Shown here one piece after another: positions 17,311-26,002 of a stretch of 64,000 nt of DNA. The position numbers and the translations under genes were made by a program. The notes under the pieces are model-generated. The model saw only the letters and a program-made list of their open reading frames with translations. It did not search any database and was not told the DNA's origin. This DNA is from Amnibacterium sp. CER49 (GTDB taxonomy: Bacteria; Actinomycetota; Actinomycetes; Actinomycetales; Microbacteriaceae): NCBI RefSeq assembly GCF_029846255.1, contig NZ_JARVWQ010000001.1:310001-374000 (forward strand), written 5' to 3'. Each line of letters begins with the position of its first letter. Positions within the stretch are counted from its first letter, which is position 1.

Positions 17311-18957
17311 ATGACACAGGTCGGAAGGGCGTCCCGCCCTGTCGCGTTGGCGGTCGCACTGGCGGTCGTGGCCGCAGGAACCACCGCGTCGAGCATGTCG
17401 GCGGCGGCCGCGGCCGTCGGGCGAAGCCCGGGCAGGATCGATACGAGGATCCTGTCCGCCGGGGCTCGGGCCTGGTTCGATCCGCCGTCCGGAGCCCAGG
17501 GTGCGTCGGCGCAGTCGAACCGGAGCCGGATCGCGTTCGGCACGAACGTCGACGCCAACGACCCGAGCAGGGATGTCGCCGCGGGACAGAGCGAGACCGC
17601 GATCGCGGCCTCGGGCAGCACGGTCGTGGCGGCCTGGAACGACATCAGCGGCGCCCTCGTCCAGCCCTCCACCTCCCCGAGCGCCTCCGGCACGGGCCTC
17701 GGCGTCTCGGTCGACGGCGGAAGGCACTTCCACGATCTGATCGGTCTGCGGAACTCGCAGCCGAACCAGCAGTGGTTCGGCGACCCGTCCGTCGTCCGTC
17801 TCGACAGCAGCCACTTCGCCGTCGGGAGCCTCTACCTCCCGTCCGCCGCGCCGGACTGCACCGGAGGACGCACGGCGCGGCTCCAGATCGCCGTCGAGAT
17901 CGTCCGCGTCAGGGCCGACGGCTCCGCCGCGCTCGGCCTGCCCGTGGTGGCGGCCGACGGCGGCGACGCGTGCCCGCTGTTCAGCGACAAGGGCGGCACA
18001 CCCGACCCGGACCTCGCGTTCCTCGACAAGGACTGGCTCGGCTACGACTCGACCACGAGGACGCTGGCGGTGTCGTACACGCGGGAGTTCTTCGGCGGCC
18101 CCCACCACGGGACCGGACAGATCGAGATGGTGCGGGCACATGTGCCCACGGACCCGGGCGGCCTGAGCTCGAGGGCCTGGAGCAGCGCGATCACGGTCTG
18201 GCCCGAGGAGTCGAACACCCTCGACGTGGGCGCCTACGTGTCCGTCGCTCGCAACGGCGACGCCTACGTCGCGTGGGAGCGCAACGCGGGATCCAACCTC
18301 TTCGACGGCGACCCGTACGTCTACATCCACGTCGCTCGCGTCGCCGCGACGGCGACCACGCCGGTCGTCGGCGGCCCGACCCGGCCGAGGGTGGTGACGC
18401 TCGGGCAGCACAACGCCAGCCGCGCCGGCGGCGTGAAGTCCCTCGACGCGGTCGCGATCGCGGGCTACAACCGCGGGCAGGGGCAGGACTTCCCGCGGAT
18501 CGCGGTGGACGCCCCGCTGGGCAAGGTCGTGGTCGTGTGGAACGACGCGAGCGCGCACCCGTTGGGCGACATCTGGATGCGGGCCCTGCCGATGGACCTG
18601 ACCGTGAGCGGTTCCATCGCGAAGGTCAACGACGACAGCTCCTCCGCGCTGCACTTCCTCCCCGCGGTGAGCGTGCGGGCGAACGGATCGATCGCCACAT
18701 CGTGGTACGACCGCAGGCTGGCGGGCCCGAACTCGACGCGGACCGACTACTTCGCCGAGACCAGGACCGCCCCCACCACCCAGGCGAAGGACGTGCGGAT
18801 CACGACGGGCGCCACCGACTGGTCGGCCACGTCGTCGCTCATCAACCCGAACTTCGGCGACTACACCGACAACGCGTCCTCCGGCTCGACGACGTACTAC
18901 GCGTGGGCGGACGGCCGGATCGGCGTCCCGCAGCCCTTCGTGGACCGGCGCCGCTAG
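17311..18957 (+). CDS. secreted sialidase/BNR-fold protein, function unknown
   Basis: 548 residues. An N-terminal signal peptide (basic start, hydrophobic core to about residue 35, AAAAA region) directs secretion. The remainder looks like a beta-propeller of the sialidase superfamily: repeated SVDGGRHF, WFGDPSVV, DKDWLGYD, DPDLAF and SWYDRR segments resemble Asp-box type blades. The canonical sialidase active-site arginine triad cannot be assigned with confidence, so binding or hydrolysis of glycans is only a possibility. GGAG lies 5 bases before the ATG. Its stop overlaps that of the convergent glycosyltransferase gene (CTAG). Confidence 0.75.
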   Translation: MTQVGRASRPVALAVALAVVAAGTTASSMSAAAAAVGRSPGRIDTRILSAGARAWFDPPSGAQGASAQSNRSRIAFGTNVDANDPSRDVAAGQSETAIAASGSTVVAAWNDISGALVQPSTSPSASGTGLGVSVDGGRHFHDLIGLRNSQPNQQWFGDPSVVRLDSSHFAVGSLYLPSAAPDCTGGRTARLQIAVEIVRVRADGSAALGLPVVAADGGDACPLFSDKGGTPDPDLAFLDKDWLGYDSTTRTLAVSYTREFFGGPHHGTGQIEMVRAHVPTDPGGLSSRAWSSAITVWPEESNTLDVGAYVSVARNGDAYVAWERNAGSNLFDGDPYVYIHVARVAATATTPVVGGPTRPRVVTLGQHNASRAGGVKSLDAVAIAGYNRGQGQDFPRIAVDAPLGKVVVVWNDASAHPLGDIWMRALPMDLTVSGSIAKVNDDSSSALHFLPAVSVRANGSIATSWYDRRLAGPNSTRTDYFAETRTAPTTQAKDVRITTGATDWSATSSLINPNFGDYTDNASSGSTTYYAWADGRIGVPQPFVDRRR

Positions 18958-20207
18958 CTGCCGGGGCTGAGGCCTGCACCCGGCGGGCGTGCAGGCCTCG
19001 TCCCCCAGCCCGGCCGCCGCTGGAGGACGGCCAGGCGCCAGAGCGACCAGGCGAAGAGCACCACGACCGCGAGGTCGCGGAGCGCGAGCACCCCGACGAT
19101 GGCCGGCTGCAGTCCGAGGATCGCGGTGTAGCCGACCGGGTAGATGAGGAAGGTGAGCGCCGAGACGACGAGCACGAGCACCGCGGGCAGCCGGAACGCC
19201 CGCGTGCTGAGCAGCCCGAGCAGCACGGGGGCCACGAGCCAGTCGTAGTACTGAGGCGATCCGACCTTGTTCAACGCGATCAGCGCCGACACGAGCCCCA
19301 GGGCGGTGAACGCGAGGACCTCCTCCCGGTCCCGTCCCCGCCGCAGCGCGACGAGGGCGAGTGCGACGACCGCGGCGACGCCGACGGCGAGCACCGGCGT
19401 CATGACCGCCGCGGCCGTGCCGACGCCGCGCCCCTGCACCTCGAACGTCATGATCCGGCGGTCGTAGAAGATCCGCGCGTCTCCTCCGAAGGCGCCCCAG
19501 AGCAGCCAGGGGCTGGAGACGGGGGCTTCGATCTGCAGACCCCGGGTGGCCTGCGCACCGATGAAGGAGAACAGCGTGCCGCGCGCGCCGGCGACCAGGG
19601 CGGCCGCGACCACCGCGGCGCACGTACCGGCCGCGGCGAGCAGGACCGCGAGGCGTCGGCGACCCGCGACGACGAGGGCGGCGACCATCGCCGCCGGCCA
19701 GACCTTGATCCAGGCCGCCAGCGTGAACAGCGCCGCGGCGACCGCCGGGCGCCGACGGATCGCGAGCACGCCGACGACCGCGAACGGTACGGACACCCCG
19801 TCGAGGTGCGACAGGCCCACGGGCCCGAGCAGCGCGATGCACGCGAGCCACCACCAGGCGGCAGGCAACGAGCGACGCGCGAGCAGGACCATCGCGACGG
19901 CGTCGAGGAGCGTGACCATCGCCACCCAGACCGCGAGGTACGAGGCGGGTCCGAGCACGAGCGCGAGCTGCATCGGCGGCAGCGCCCCGATCGGGTACAC
20001 CCACGGCAGGTCGACCCCGACGAGTCGACCGGTGCGGATCCACTCCTCCATCCACGCGAGGTAGACGTGCGTGTCCGACGACGACGTGTTCTGGATCCGG
20101 ACCGTGTTGCCCCACCAGAGCAGCAGGTGCACGGCGACGAAGGAGACCGCGAGCGCGACCCGAGCGCCGACGCGCCCCCGAAGGGCGCTGCGCGCGACGG
20201 CCGTCAT
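18954..20207 (-). CDS. GT87-like (DUF2029) membrane mannosyltransferase
   Basis: 417 residues, about ten membrane helices. The pattern HLLLWWGN, an acidic loop after TM1 (SSSDTHVYLAWMEEW), LAAWIKVWPA and NKVGSPQYYDWL fits the GT87 family of polyprenyl-phosphomannose-dependent transferases that build cell-envelope lipoglycans in actinobacteria (PimE-like). The ATG at 20207 lies 6 bases after TACGCT, so the gene is probably leaderless. It is convergent with the secreted propeller protein and divergent from another GT-C enzyme. Confidence 0.82.
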   Translation of the reverse strand: MTAVARSALRGRVGARVALAVSFVAVHLLLWWGNTVRIQNTSSSDTHVYLAWMEEWIRTGRLVGVDLPWVYPIGALPPMQLALVLGPASYLAVWVAMVTLLDAVAMVLLARRSLPAAWWWLACIALLGPVGLSHLDGVSVPFAVVGVLAIRRRPAVAAALFTLAAWIKVWPAAMVAALVVAGRRRLAVLLAAAGTCAAVVAAALVAGARGTLFSFIGAQATRGLQIEAPVSSPWLLWGAFGGDARIFYDRRIMTFEVQGRGVGTAAAVMTPVLAVGVAAVVALALVALRRGRDREEVLAFTALGLVSALIALNKVGSPQYYDWLVAPVLLGLLSTRAFRLPAVLVLVVSALTFLIYPVGYTAILGLQPAIVGVLALRDLAVVVLFAWSLWRLAVLQRRPGWGTRPARPPGAGLSPGS

Positions 20208-20213
20208 CGCGTC

Positions 20214-20219
20214 AGCGTA
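20214..20219 (-). promoter_or_regulatory. -10 element TACGCT of a leaderless promoter
   Basis: Reading on the minus strand, TACGCT is followed by six bases (GACGCG) and then the ATG at 20207. No ribosome site is present, consistent with a leaderless mRNA. Confidence 0.55.
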
Positions 20220-20488
20220 GGCAGCGGGCCGCGTGCACCCAGGATCCGGAGCGCCGACGCTGCCCCGTGTCGCGTCGTGGTCGCGAGGACGAGCCCGCCG
20301 TCGCCGGGATCGCATCGGCACGAGGGGGCCGGAGGACCTCCCGGAACGTCGACGACACGACACCTGCCGGACACCTCCGCGACGGACTCCCCACCGATCC
20401 TGAGCGGCGGGACGACCCCGCGGCCGCCGGTGGCGCGGCCGGTCGGCCCCGACTCGTTCCACCACTCACCCGAACCGTCTGGAGCCAC

Positions 20489-21754
20489 GTGCTCGTCACG
20501 ACGACCGCCCGACCGAGCGCCACCCGCAGCGCCCCGCCCCGGACCCCGTCCGCCGAGACGCTGCGCGAGCTCACCGCCGTCCGGATCCGCCGCCCCCTCC
20601 CGTGGTGGTCGCGCGCGCTGCTCGCGTTCGCCGCCTCCCGCCTCGTCTCGACCGGCCTCTGGCTGCTGGTGATGGCGCTGGCCCGTCCCGGATCGCGCAT
20701 CGGGCAGCACGCCACGATCTGGCACGCCATGGCGCAGTGGGACGGCCAGTGGTACGAGCTCATCGCGCGATCCGGCTACCCCGGGCACCTGCCGGTCGGG
20801 CAGGGGGGCCTCGTCGAGACCAACGCCTGGGCGTTCCTCCCGGCCTACCCCTGGCTCGCCGAGCTGCTGACCTTCGGTCATCCGGCGCTCTGGCAGGTGT
20901 CCGCCGAGCTGCTCTCCACCGCCTTCGGCTTCGGCTGCGCGGTCCTGCTCGCACTGCTGCTGCGCCCGCAGGTGGGCGAGCGCGGCGCCCAGCGAGCCGT
21001 GTGGCTGTTCGCGCTGTCGCCCGTCGCCTTCATCCTGCAGGCCGCCTACGCCGAGTCCATGGGCCTGTTCCTCCTGCTCGCGGCGCTCTGCCTCATCGAC
21101 CGGCATCGGTACCTCGGCGCGATCGCGCCGACCGCGCTGCTCGCCTTCACCCGCCCGGGCGTGCAGGCGCTCGCGCTGGCGGTGCTGATCCACCTGGTGG
21201 TGCGCGCCGTCGTCGCGCGCCGCGCCCGCACCGGGATGACCCGTGGCCAGCTCGCTCGGGGGGTCGTGCTGCTCGTGGCGGCCGGGGTGGCCGGCTTCGC
21301 CTGGCCGTGGATCGCCGCAGCGGTGACCGGGGATCAGGACGCCTACCTGCGGACGGAGCTGTCCTGGCGTCTCACCTACACCGGGATCACGCCGTTCGTC
21401 CCCGGCCTGTCGTGGATCGAGGCGGCGTGGTTCTGGGCCGGCCGGTGGGCGCCGCTGCTGCTCGCGGCGGTGCTCGGCGGTTTCGCGGCGCTGCTCTGCA
21501 GCGGCGCGCTGCGGCGCTGCGGCCTGACCGTCTGGGCGTGGTCGCTCGCCTGGGGGCTCTACCTGCTCGCGGTGCTGTTCCCGCAGTCGAGTACCTTCCG
21601 GCTGCTGCTCCCGATGGCGCCCGCGGGTGGCGCGCTCGCCGCGGTGCGGAGCCGGCGTGTCGTGCTCGCGGTGCTCGGCGGCAGCGTCGCGCTGCAGGCG
21701 CTCTGGCTCTACTACTCCTTCGGCGGGTGGCAGTTCTTCTGGAGCGTGCCGTGA
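20489..21754 (+). CDS. GT-C fold membrane glycosyltransferase (PIG-V/GT39-like), copy A
   Basis: 421 residues, about ten membrane helices. The acidic motif in the first outside loop is AQWDGQWYELIARSGYP, typical of dolichol/polyprenyl-phosphate-mannose dependent enzymes where the aspartate is catalytic. Other landmarks are WAFLPAYP, AAYAESMGLF and LLAFTRPGVQ. A clear paralogue is encoded at 42059 and shares all of them. GGAG lies 4 bases before the GTG at 20489. The next gene overlaps by 4 bases and encodes a small membrane-anchored partner that also has a paralogue next to the other copy. It probably adds mannose to an envelope glycan outside the membrane. Confidence 0.85.
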   Translation: MLVTTTARPSATRSAPPRTPSAETLRELTAVRIRRPLPWWSRALLAFAASRLVSTGLWLLVMALARPGSRIGQHATIWHAMAQWDGQWYELIARSGYPGHLPVGQGGLVETNAWAFLPAYPWLAELLTFGHPALWQVSAELLSTAFGFGCAVLLALLLRPQVGERGAQRAVWLFALSPVAFILQAAYAESMGLFLLLAALCLIDRHRYLGAIAPTALLAFTRPGVQALALAVLIHLVVRAVVARRARTGMTRGQLARGVVLLVAAGVAGFAWPWIAAAVTGDQDAYLRTELSWRLTYTGITPFVPGLSWIEAAWFWAGRWAPLLLAAVLGGFAALLCSGALRRCGLTVWAWSLAWGLYLLAVLFPQSSTFRLLLPMAPAGGALAAVRSRRVVLAVLGGSVALQALWLYYSFGGWQFFWSVP

Positions 21755-22233
21755 CCGCCGCTGCCGCCACCGGCGGCCGCAGGCGTCTGCGGATGCTGAG
21801 CGCGGTGCCGGTGCTCGTCGCGGCGCTCGCCGTCGCCGCGACGCTGGCCGTCCCCCGCTCCGCCGTCCACGGCAGCGCGCGCTCGGGCCCGGAGGGCCTG
21901 GCGCACCTGCGGGCAGGATCGCTCGACTACCGGCCGACGCTGCGGTGGGGGCCGCACAAGGGCTCCGTCGTGCTCGTCGCGCGTCCGCGCGGCGGATGCC
22001 GCGTGCACGTGGTCCGCATCACCTCGACGGCGCCGGGGCGGGTCGAAGTCGACGCCGTCGAGACCGGGTCGCCCTGCTCGGCCGGACGGCGCACCGTCGA
22101 GCGCTTCGCGGTGCCGCTCCCGGCGCTGCCGGACCCGCGACGCGAGGTGAAGGTCCTCGTCGGGTCCATGTCGCTGCGGCTGCGCGACGGGACCGCGGCG
22201 CCGCATCCGCGGAACGCCTCGGACGCCGACTGA
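21751..22233 (+). CDS. small membrane-anchored two-cysteine protein, GT-C partner copy A
   Basis: 160 residues. One N-terminal membrane segment (about 14-36) is followed by a domain outside the membrane. PRSAVHGSARSGPEGL, a single CR cysteine (GGCRVHV), TSTAP, a second cysteine in TGSPC, and RRTVERFAVPLP are shared nearly in register with the protein encoded at 41614. The two conserved cysteines probably form a disulfide. I do not recognise a known family. The GTG overlaps the stop of the glycosyltransferase gene (GTGA), with GGAG 6 bases upstream, so the two are made together. Confidence 0.75.
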   Translation: MTAAAATGGRRRLRMLSAVPVLVAALAVAATLAVPRSAVHGSARSGPEGLAHLRAGSLDYRPTLRWGPHKGSVVLVARPRGGCRVHVVRITSTAPGRVEVDAVETGSPCSAGRRTVERFAVPLPALPDPRREVKVLVGSMSLRLRDGTAAPHPRNASDAD

Positions 22234-22330
22234 GGCCGATGGCGACCGACCCCTCGGTCGAGCGTCGCGGCGGCTGGACCCGCTGAGACCAGCCCTGGCT
22301 CCGCGGGAGTCCGCCCTCATCCCGGCCCGG

Positions 22331-22336
22331 TAGCGT
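22331..22336 (+). promoter_or_regulatory. -10 element TAGCGT of a leaderless promoter
   Basis: TAGCGT ends 7 bases before the GTG at 22344, and there is no ribosome site in between. Confidence 0.5.
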
Positions 22337-22343
22337 CCGGACC

Positions 22344-23084
22344 GTGGCGCAGCGATTCGAGTACGGCGACGGTCCCATGCAGTACGGGATGCTCCACCCC
22401 GCCGGCGGCAGGGCGCGAGGCACCGTCGTCCTGATCCACGGCGGCTTCTGGCGCGGGACGCCCGACTACTTCGACGGCCCCACCCCCCTCGCGGACGCCC
22501 TCGTCGCGGAGGGGTGGCACGTCTGGCAGATCGAGTACCGGCAGCTGCCGAACGGTGGCGGCTACCCGACGACCCTCGACGACACGGCCGCTGCGATCGA
22601 GCACCTCGCCGTCGCCGCGTCGGCGGCGGGGCTCGAGCCGGGGCCGACGATCACGGTCGGCCACAGCGCCGGCGGCCACCTCGCCGTGTGGGCGCTCTCG
22701 CGGCCGGGCGGCGGCGTGCCGCTGGCCGGGGCCGTCAGCCTCGCCGGCGTGCTCGACCTGCGCCTGGGCGCGCACGAGCGCATCGGGAACGGCGCCGTGA
22801 CCGACTTCCTCGGCGGCACCCCGGCGACGCATCTCGACCGCTACGCGGCGGCCGACCCCGCGATCCGCGTCGTGCCCCGGGTGCCCGTGCGGATCGTGCA
22901 CGGCTCCGCGGACGACGTCGTGCCGATGAACCAGTCGGACTCCTACGTCGCCAAGGCGCGCGAGGCGGGGCAGGACGCGTCCGTCGCCGTGGTCGACGGC
23001 GACCACATGGTCGTCATCGACCCAGCGCACCCGTCGTTCGAGGCGCTCCGCACCGCGCTCGACGAGATCCGCGCCAGGGCCTAG
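22344..23084 (+). CDS. alpha/beta hydrolase, kynurenine formamidase-like
   Basis: 246 residues. LIHGGFWRG is the HGGxW oxyanion motif of arylformamidases, and GHSAGGH holds the nucleophile serine. The aspartate in HGSADDVV and the histidine in DGDHMVV complete the triad. Arylformamidase hydrolyses N-formylkynurenine in tryptophan breakdown, but no other kynurenine genes are nearby, so a broader esterase role is possible. The gene is leaderless by promoter spacing and convergent with the reductase that follows. Confidence 0.85.
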   Translation: MAQRFEYGDGPMQYGMLHPAGGRARGTVVLIHGGFWRGTPDYFDGPTPLADALVAEGWHVWQIEYRQLPNGGGYPTTLDDTAAAIEHLAVAASAAGLEPGPTITVGHSAGGHLAVWALSRPGGGVPLAGAVSLAGVLDLRLGAHERIGNGAVTDFLGGTPATHLDRYAAADPAIRVVPRVPVRIVHGSADDVVPMNQSDSYVAKAREAGQDASVAVVDGDHMVVIDPAHPSFEALRTALDEIRARA

Positions 23085-23089
23085 CGGGC

Positions 23090-23521
23090 TCAGCCCCCGT
23101 GGGCGCCCGTCCGCCGGAGGACGACGACGGGGATCCGTCTGGTGGTCCTCTGCTCGTAGTCCCGGAAGCCGGGAGCGGCCTCCTTGAAGCGCTCCCACGC
23201 GTCGTCGCGCTCCGCGCCCTGCAGCACCTCGGCGTGGACGGCGACGATCCCCTCGTCGGGCGTCTCGATCCGCACGTCCGGATGGGTGATCAGGTTGTAG
23301 TACCAGCCCGGGTTGTCCGGAGCGCCGCCCTTCGAGGCCGCGACCAGCCACGTGTCGCGGTCGTCGCGGATGGCTCGCGCCGGTGCGACGCGCTCCGTGC
23401 CGGTCTTCGCGCCGATGTGATGGATCAGCACGAGGTTGCGCCCGAACCGCGTCACCGTGCCGTTGTTGTCGCGGAACTCCGCGATGACCTTGTCGTTCCA
23501 GCTCTCGGGGCTGTTCGCCAT
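23090..23521 (-). CDS. deazaflavin (F420)-dependent nitroreductase family protein
   Basis: 143 residues of the DDN/split-barrel family. LVLIHHIGAKTGTERVAP is the family core around the F420-binding loops, and NPGWYYNLITHPDV is the second hallmark. These enzymes reduce nitroaromatics, quinones or unsaturated compounds with reduced F420. It implies the host makes F420, in agreement with the LLM oxidoreductase at 49992. GGAG lies about 9 bases upstream of the ATG at 23521. Confidence 0.9.
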   Translation of the reverse strand: MANSPESWNDKVIAEFRDNNGTVTRFGRNLVLIHHIGAKTGTERVAPARAIRDDRDTWLVAASKGGAPDNPGWYYNLITHPDVRIETPDEGIVAVHAEVLQGAERDDAWERFKEAAPGFRDYEQRTTRRIPVVVLRRTGAHGG

Positions 23522-23724
23522 CGTCTGTCTCCGTCCTGTGGTCAGCAGCGCTGCTCCACGAAGGATCACACGACCCGGCGACGTCCGGGGCGTGCGGCAG
23601 TCCGCGACGCTCTCTCGGTCGCACGGATGCCCTGCGTCGCGAGCTGCGCCGCGCTCGTGGATCCGCTCCCCCGTCGCGGGGAGCGCCGGCCGCTCACGCG
23701 AGGCGGACCGGCCAGACTGTCCGG

Positions 23725-24132
23725 ATGCTGCGCGTGCTCTGCTCCGAGTCCGAGCTCGGCGAGTACGGCGAGCGGCTCGCGATCGGCGATCGTGTGGATC
23801 GGGTCGCGCGGCGCGACCAGGGCGGCTACTTCGGCACCGAGCTCGATGAGATCGTGTGGCGGTTCGACCGCTACGCCGAGGTCGGTGGCGCCGACCCGGT
23901 GCGGATCACGGGCACGGTGACGGCCATCGCGGCGGTCTACGTCGAGATGACGCAGCTCGGGAGCTGCACCTGGACCGCAGCGCACGGGACCGCGCACCAG
24001 GAGCCGCTCACGACGACGACCGGCACACGTCGTCCCGTCGAAGGAGTGGGCATCCACCGCGTCGAGGAGGGCGACGAGCGGCTCGCCGGCTGGCTCGTCG
24101 AGCTCGAGGACGAGCGCATCGCCCCGGCCTGA
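23725..24132 (+). CDS. hypothetical protein, soluble, 135 residues
   Basis: A short acidic protein without signal peptide or membrane segment. It opens with MLRVLCSESELGEYGERLAIGD and is mainly beta-strand by composition, with hydrophobic alternation in VRITGTVTAIAAVYVEM. It resembles small uncharacterised actinobacterial proteins that start MxVxC; I cannot assign a family securely. CAGACT lies 6 bases before the ATG, so it is probably leaderless. Confidence 0.65.
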   Translation: MLRVLCSESELGEYGERLAIGDRVDRVARRDQGGYFGTELDEIVWRFDRYAEVGGADPVRITGTVTAIAAVYVEMTQLGSCTWTAAHGTAHQEPLTTTTGTRRPVEGVGIHRVEEGDERLAGWLVELEDERIAPA

Positions 24133-24153
24133 GCGAGCGCTCGAGCGCCGTGC

Positions 24154-24630
24154 TCACGCGCTGAAGAACAGCAGCACCGCCTGCACGGCCGACAGGATCA
24201 TCGCGGCGGTGGGCAGCACGAAGTGCGCCGTCCACGACACCGTGAGCGCGACGGGCGGCGGTGCCGCGAGCAGCAGCGGCGGGAGCGCCCAGGTGAGCAC
24301 CGCGAGCAGCAGCACGACCTGCACCGCGGTCCAGGCCCGCGTCGCGGGACGCCGGCGCCGCTCGCCGTAGGTGGCGAAGGCCGCCAGGGAGACGGCCCAC
24401 ACGAGCAGGATCCCGAGCACCGCCCAGCTGCCCGGCGCCTGGTCCACGAGCGGCGGGGCCGCCGCACTCCGGCTCGCGAACGGCAGCAGCCACAGCAGCG
24501 CGACCGCGAGCAGACCGGAGGGCAGCAGCCAGGCGAGCACCACGCGCGTCCTCGCTCCGGTGCTCCGGAGCGCCCCCGACGCGGAGGAGGGCGGCGAGGC
24601 GAGGTCGGCAGGCACGAGGAGCCATCCCAC
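24154..24630 (-). CDS. hypothetical four-helix membrane protein
   Basis: 158 residues with four hydrophobic segments (about residues 30-50, 66-86, 100-122 and 130-156) and an Arg-rich loop (GERRRRPATR). No recognised family. The GTG at 24630 is the longest start; another GTG five codons downstream is possible. It follows another small membrane gene on the same strand after 50 bp, and the two may be an operon. Confidence 0.55.
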   Translation of the reverse strand: MGWLLVPADLASPPSSASGALRSTGARTRVVLAWLLPSGLLAVALLWLLPFASRSAAAPPLVDQAPGSWAVLGILLVWAVSLAAFATYGERRRRPATRAWTAVQVVLLLAVLTWALPPLLLAAPPPVALTVSWTAHFVLPTAAMILSAVQAVLLFFSA

Positions 24631-24681
24631 CCCGCGTCCGGCCTCCGGCGCAACTCGCGCGCCGGGCTCGATACCGGCGGG

Positions 24682-25104
24682 TCAGCGGTGCCGGGGCCGG
24701 CTCGCGAGCGCCCCGATCGCCACGGCGACGAGGGCGGACTCGGAGAGCACCGAGAGCACACCGAGCGGTTCGAACCAGTCGCCGACGTCGTCCGAGAGCA
24801 TCGGGAAGGCGACGAGCCGGGTGGCGACGTACCCGATCACCGCGAGGCCGCAGACCACGGCGGACGCCGTGTACACGGCCGAGGAGTCGCGGACGAGCGC
24901 CGCGAGACCGAGCACGAGGCACCCCACCGTGAGCAGGATGAACAGCACGCCCATGTACGGCGCCTCATCGAGGTGCGGAGCGATCACCGGCACGTGGGCG
25001 AAGGCCGCGACGGCGGCGAGGAACGCGAGCAGGTGGCGCTGCGGCTGCCGCCGTGGGAGCGCGAGGAAGGAGAGGGGGGCTCGATCGACGGCGAGGCCGG
25101 CCAT
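24682..25104 (-). CDS. hypothetical four-helix membrane protein
   Basis: 140 residues with four membrane segments and a short basic tail. A good AAGGAGAGG ribosome site precedes the ATG at 25104. No family is recognised. It is divergent from the CDF-like gene at 25285. Confidence 0.7.
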   Translation of the reverse strand: MAGLAVDRAPLSFLALPRRQPQRHLLAFLAAVAAFAHVPVIAPHLDEAPYMGVLFILLTVGCLVLGLAALVRDSSAVYTASAVVCGLAVIGYVATRLVAFPMLSDDVGDWFEPLGVLSVLSESALVAVAIGALASRPRHR

Positions 25105-25284
25105 GACCTCTCCTTCCTCGACGCGGGACGAGCAGCGGGACGGGGACGGAACCGTTCCGCCGCTCATGCGCTCCCCGAGTGGTTCGCAGCGGAGGAGCCG
25201 TCCGATTGCCCCGACCGAGCAGCGGCCGGGACCGGTTCGAGCGCGCGGTGTGGGATCGTCGGGAACCGAGCGGAAGGACCCGGC

Positions 25285-25899
25285 ATGACGCAGGCACGTC
25301 GTCTCGCCGTCGTGCTCGCGCTGAACCTCGCCCTGGTCGTGGCGCTCGCGGTCGTCGGCCTCGTGGTCGGCTCGGTCTCGCTGCTCGCGACCGCAGGGGA
25401 CTCCCTCGGCGACGCCTTCGCGCTCGCCCTCGGCCTGCTCGCGGTGCACCTGCGCGACCGCCACGGCCGAGCGGGCGCGACGAACGTCGTCGCGCTCGTC
25501 AACGTCGTGATCCTGCTCGGCGTCTGCGCCGCCGTGATCGTCGGCGCCGTGCTGCGCCTGGTGCAGGGCAGCCCGGAGGTGCCGGGTCTGCCGATCCTCG
25601 TCGCCGCGCTCGGAACGGTGGTGGTGCTCGGCACCGGCGTGCTCGTGCTCGGCCGGGGCGCGGGATCCGAGGACCTGCACATGCGCTCGGTGCTGCTCGA
25701 CACCGCCTCGGACGCCGGCGCCGCGGCAGCGGTCGCCGTGTCGGGTGCGATCATCGCCGCCGCGCACGGTCTCTTCTGGCTCGATCCGGTCGTCGCGGGC
25801 GTCATCGCGGTCGCGATCGCGGTCGGGGCGGTGCGGCTGCTCCGCGACGTCGTGACGGCGCTGCGACGGGGTGCCGTCGTCGAGGTCGACCTCGACTGA
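25285..25899 (+). CDS. cation diffusion facilitator-like transmembrane domain protein
   Basis: 204 residues, about six membrane segments in the order of a CDF transporter. The TM2 site reads LLATAGDSLGDAF and the TM5 site LLDTASDAGAAA, matching the paired aspartates that bind zinc or similar ions. The usual C-terminal cytoplasmic metal-sensing domain is missing: the chain ends after TM6 with RRGAVVEVDLD. CTD-less CDF members exist, so it can be functional. AAGGA lies about 8 bases upstream of the ATG. Confidence 0.8.
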   Translation: MTQARRLAVVLALNLALVVALAVVGLVVGSVSLLATAGDSLGDAFALALGLLAVHLRDRHGRAGATNVVALVNVVILLGVCAAVIVGAVLRLVQGSPEVPGLPILVAALGTVVVLGTGVLVLGRGAGSEDLHMRSVLLDTASDAGAAAAVAVSGAIIAAAHGLFWLDPVVAGVIAVAIAVGAVRLLRDVVTALRRGAVVEVDLD

Positions 25900-26002
25900 T
25901 CGGCCGCGTCGGCACCGTGCGGCAGGATCGGCGCGTGACGACGCGCACCACCGGCCGACGACGAACGACGTGCGCCGGCGACCGGTCGACGACCGCCTGT
26001 TG

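Noticed and set aside
15934-20115. Open frame of about 1390 codons on the minus strand
   Set aside because: It runs antisense to the MFS, propeller and other genes; in DNA of this GC content the mirror frame lacks stops. Composition is Arg/Ala/Gly-rich with no domain. Only the true GT87 frame in this area shows family motifs.
24223-25284. Plus-strand frame upstream of the CDF-like gene
   Set aside because: It mirrors the two small membrane genes on the minus strand and is rich in R, E and G; the CDF part starts at the ATG at 25285.
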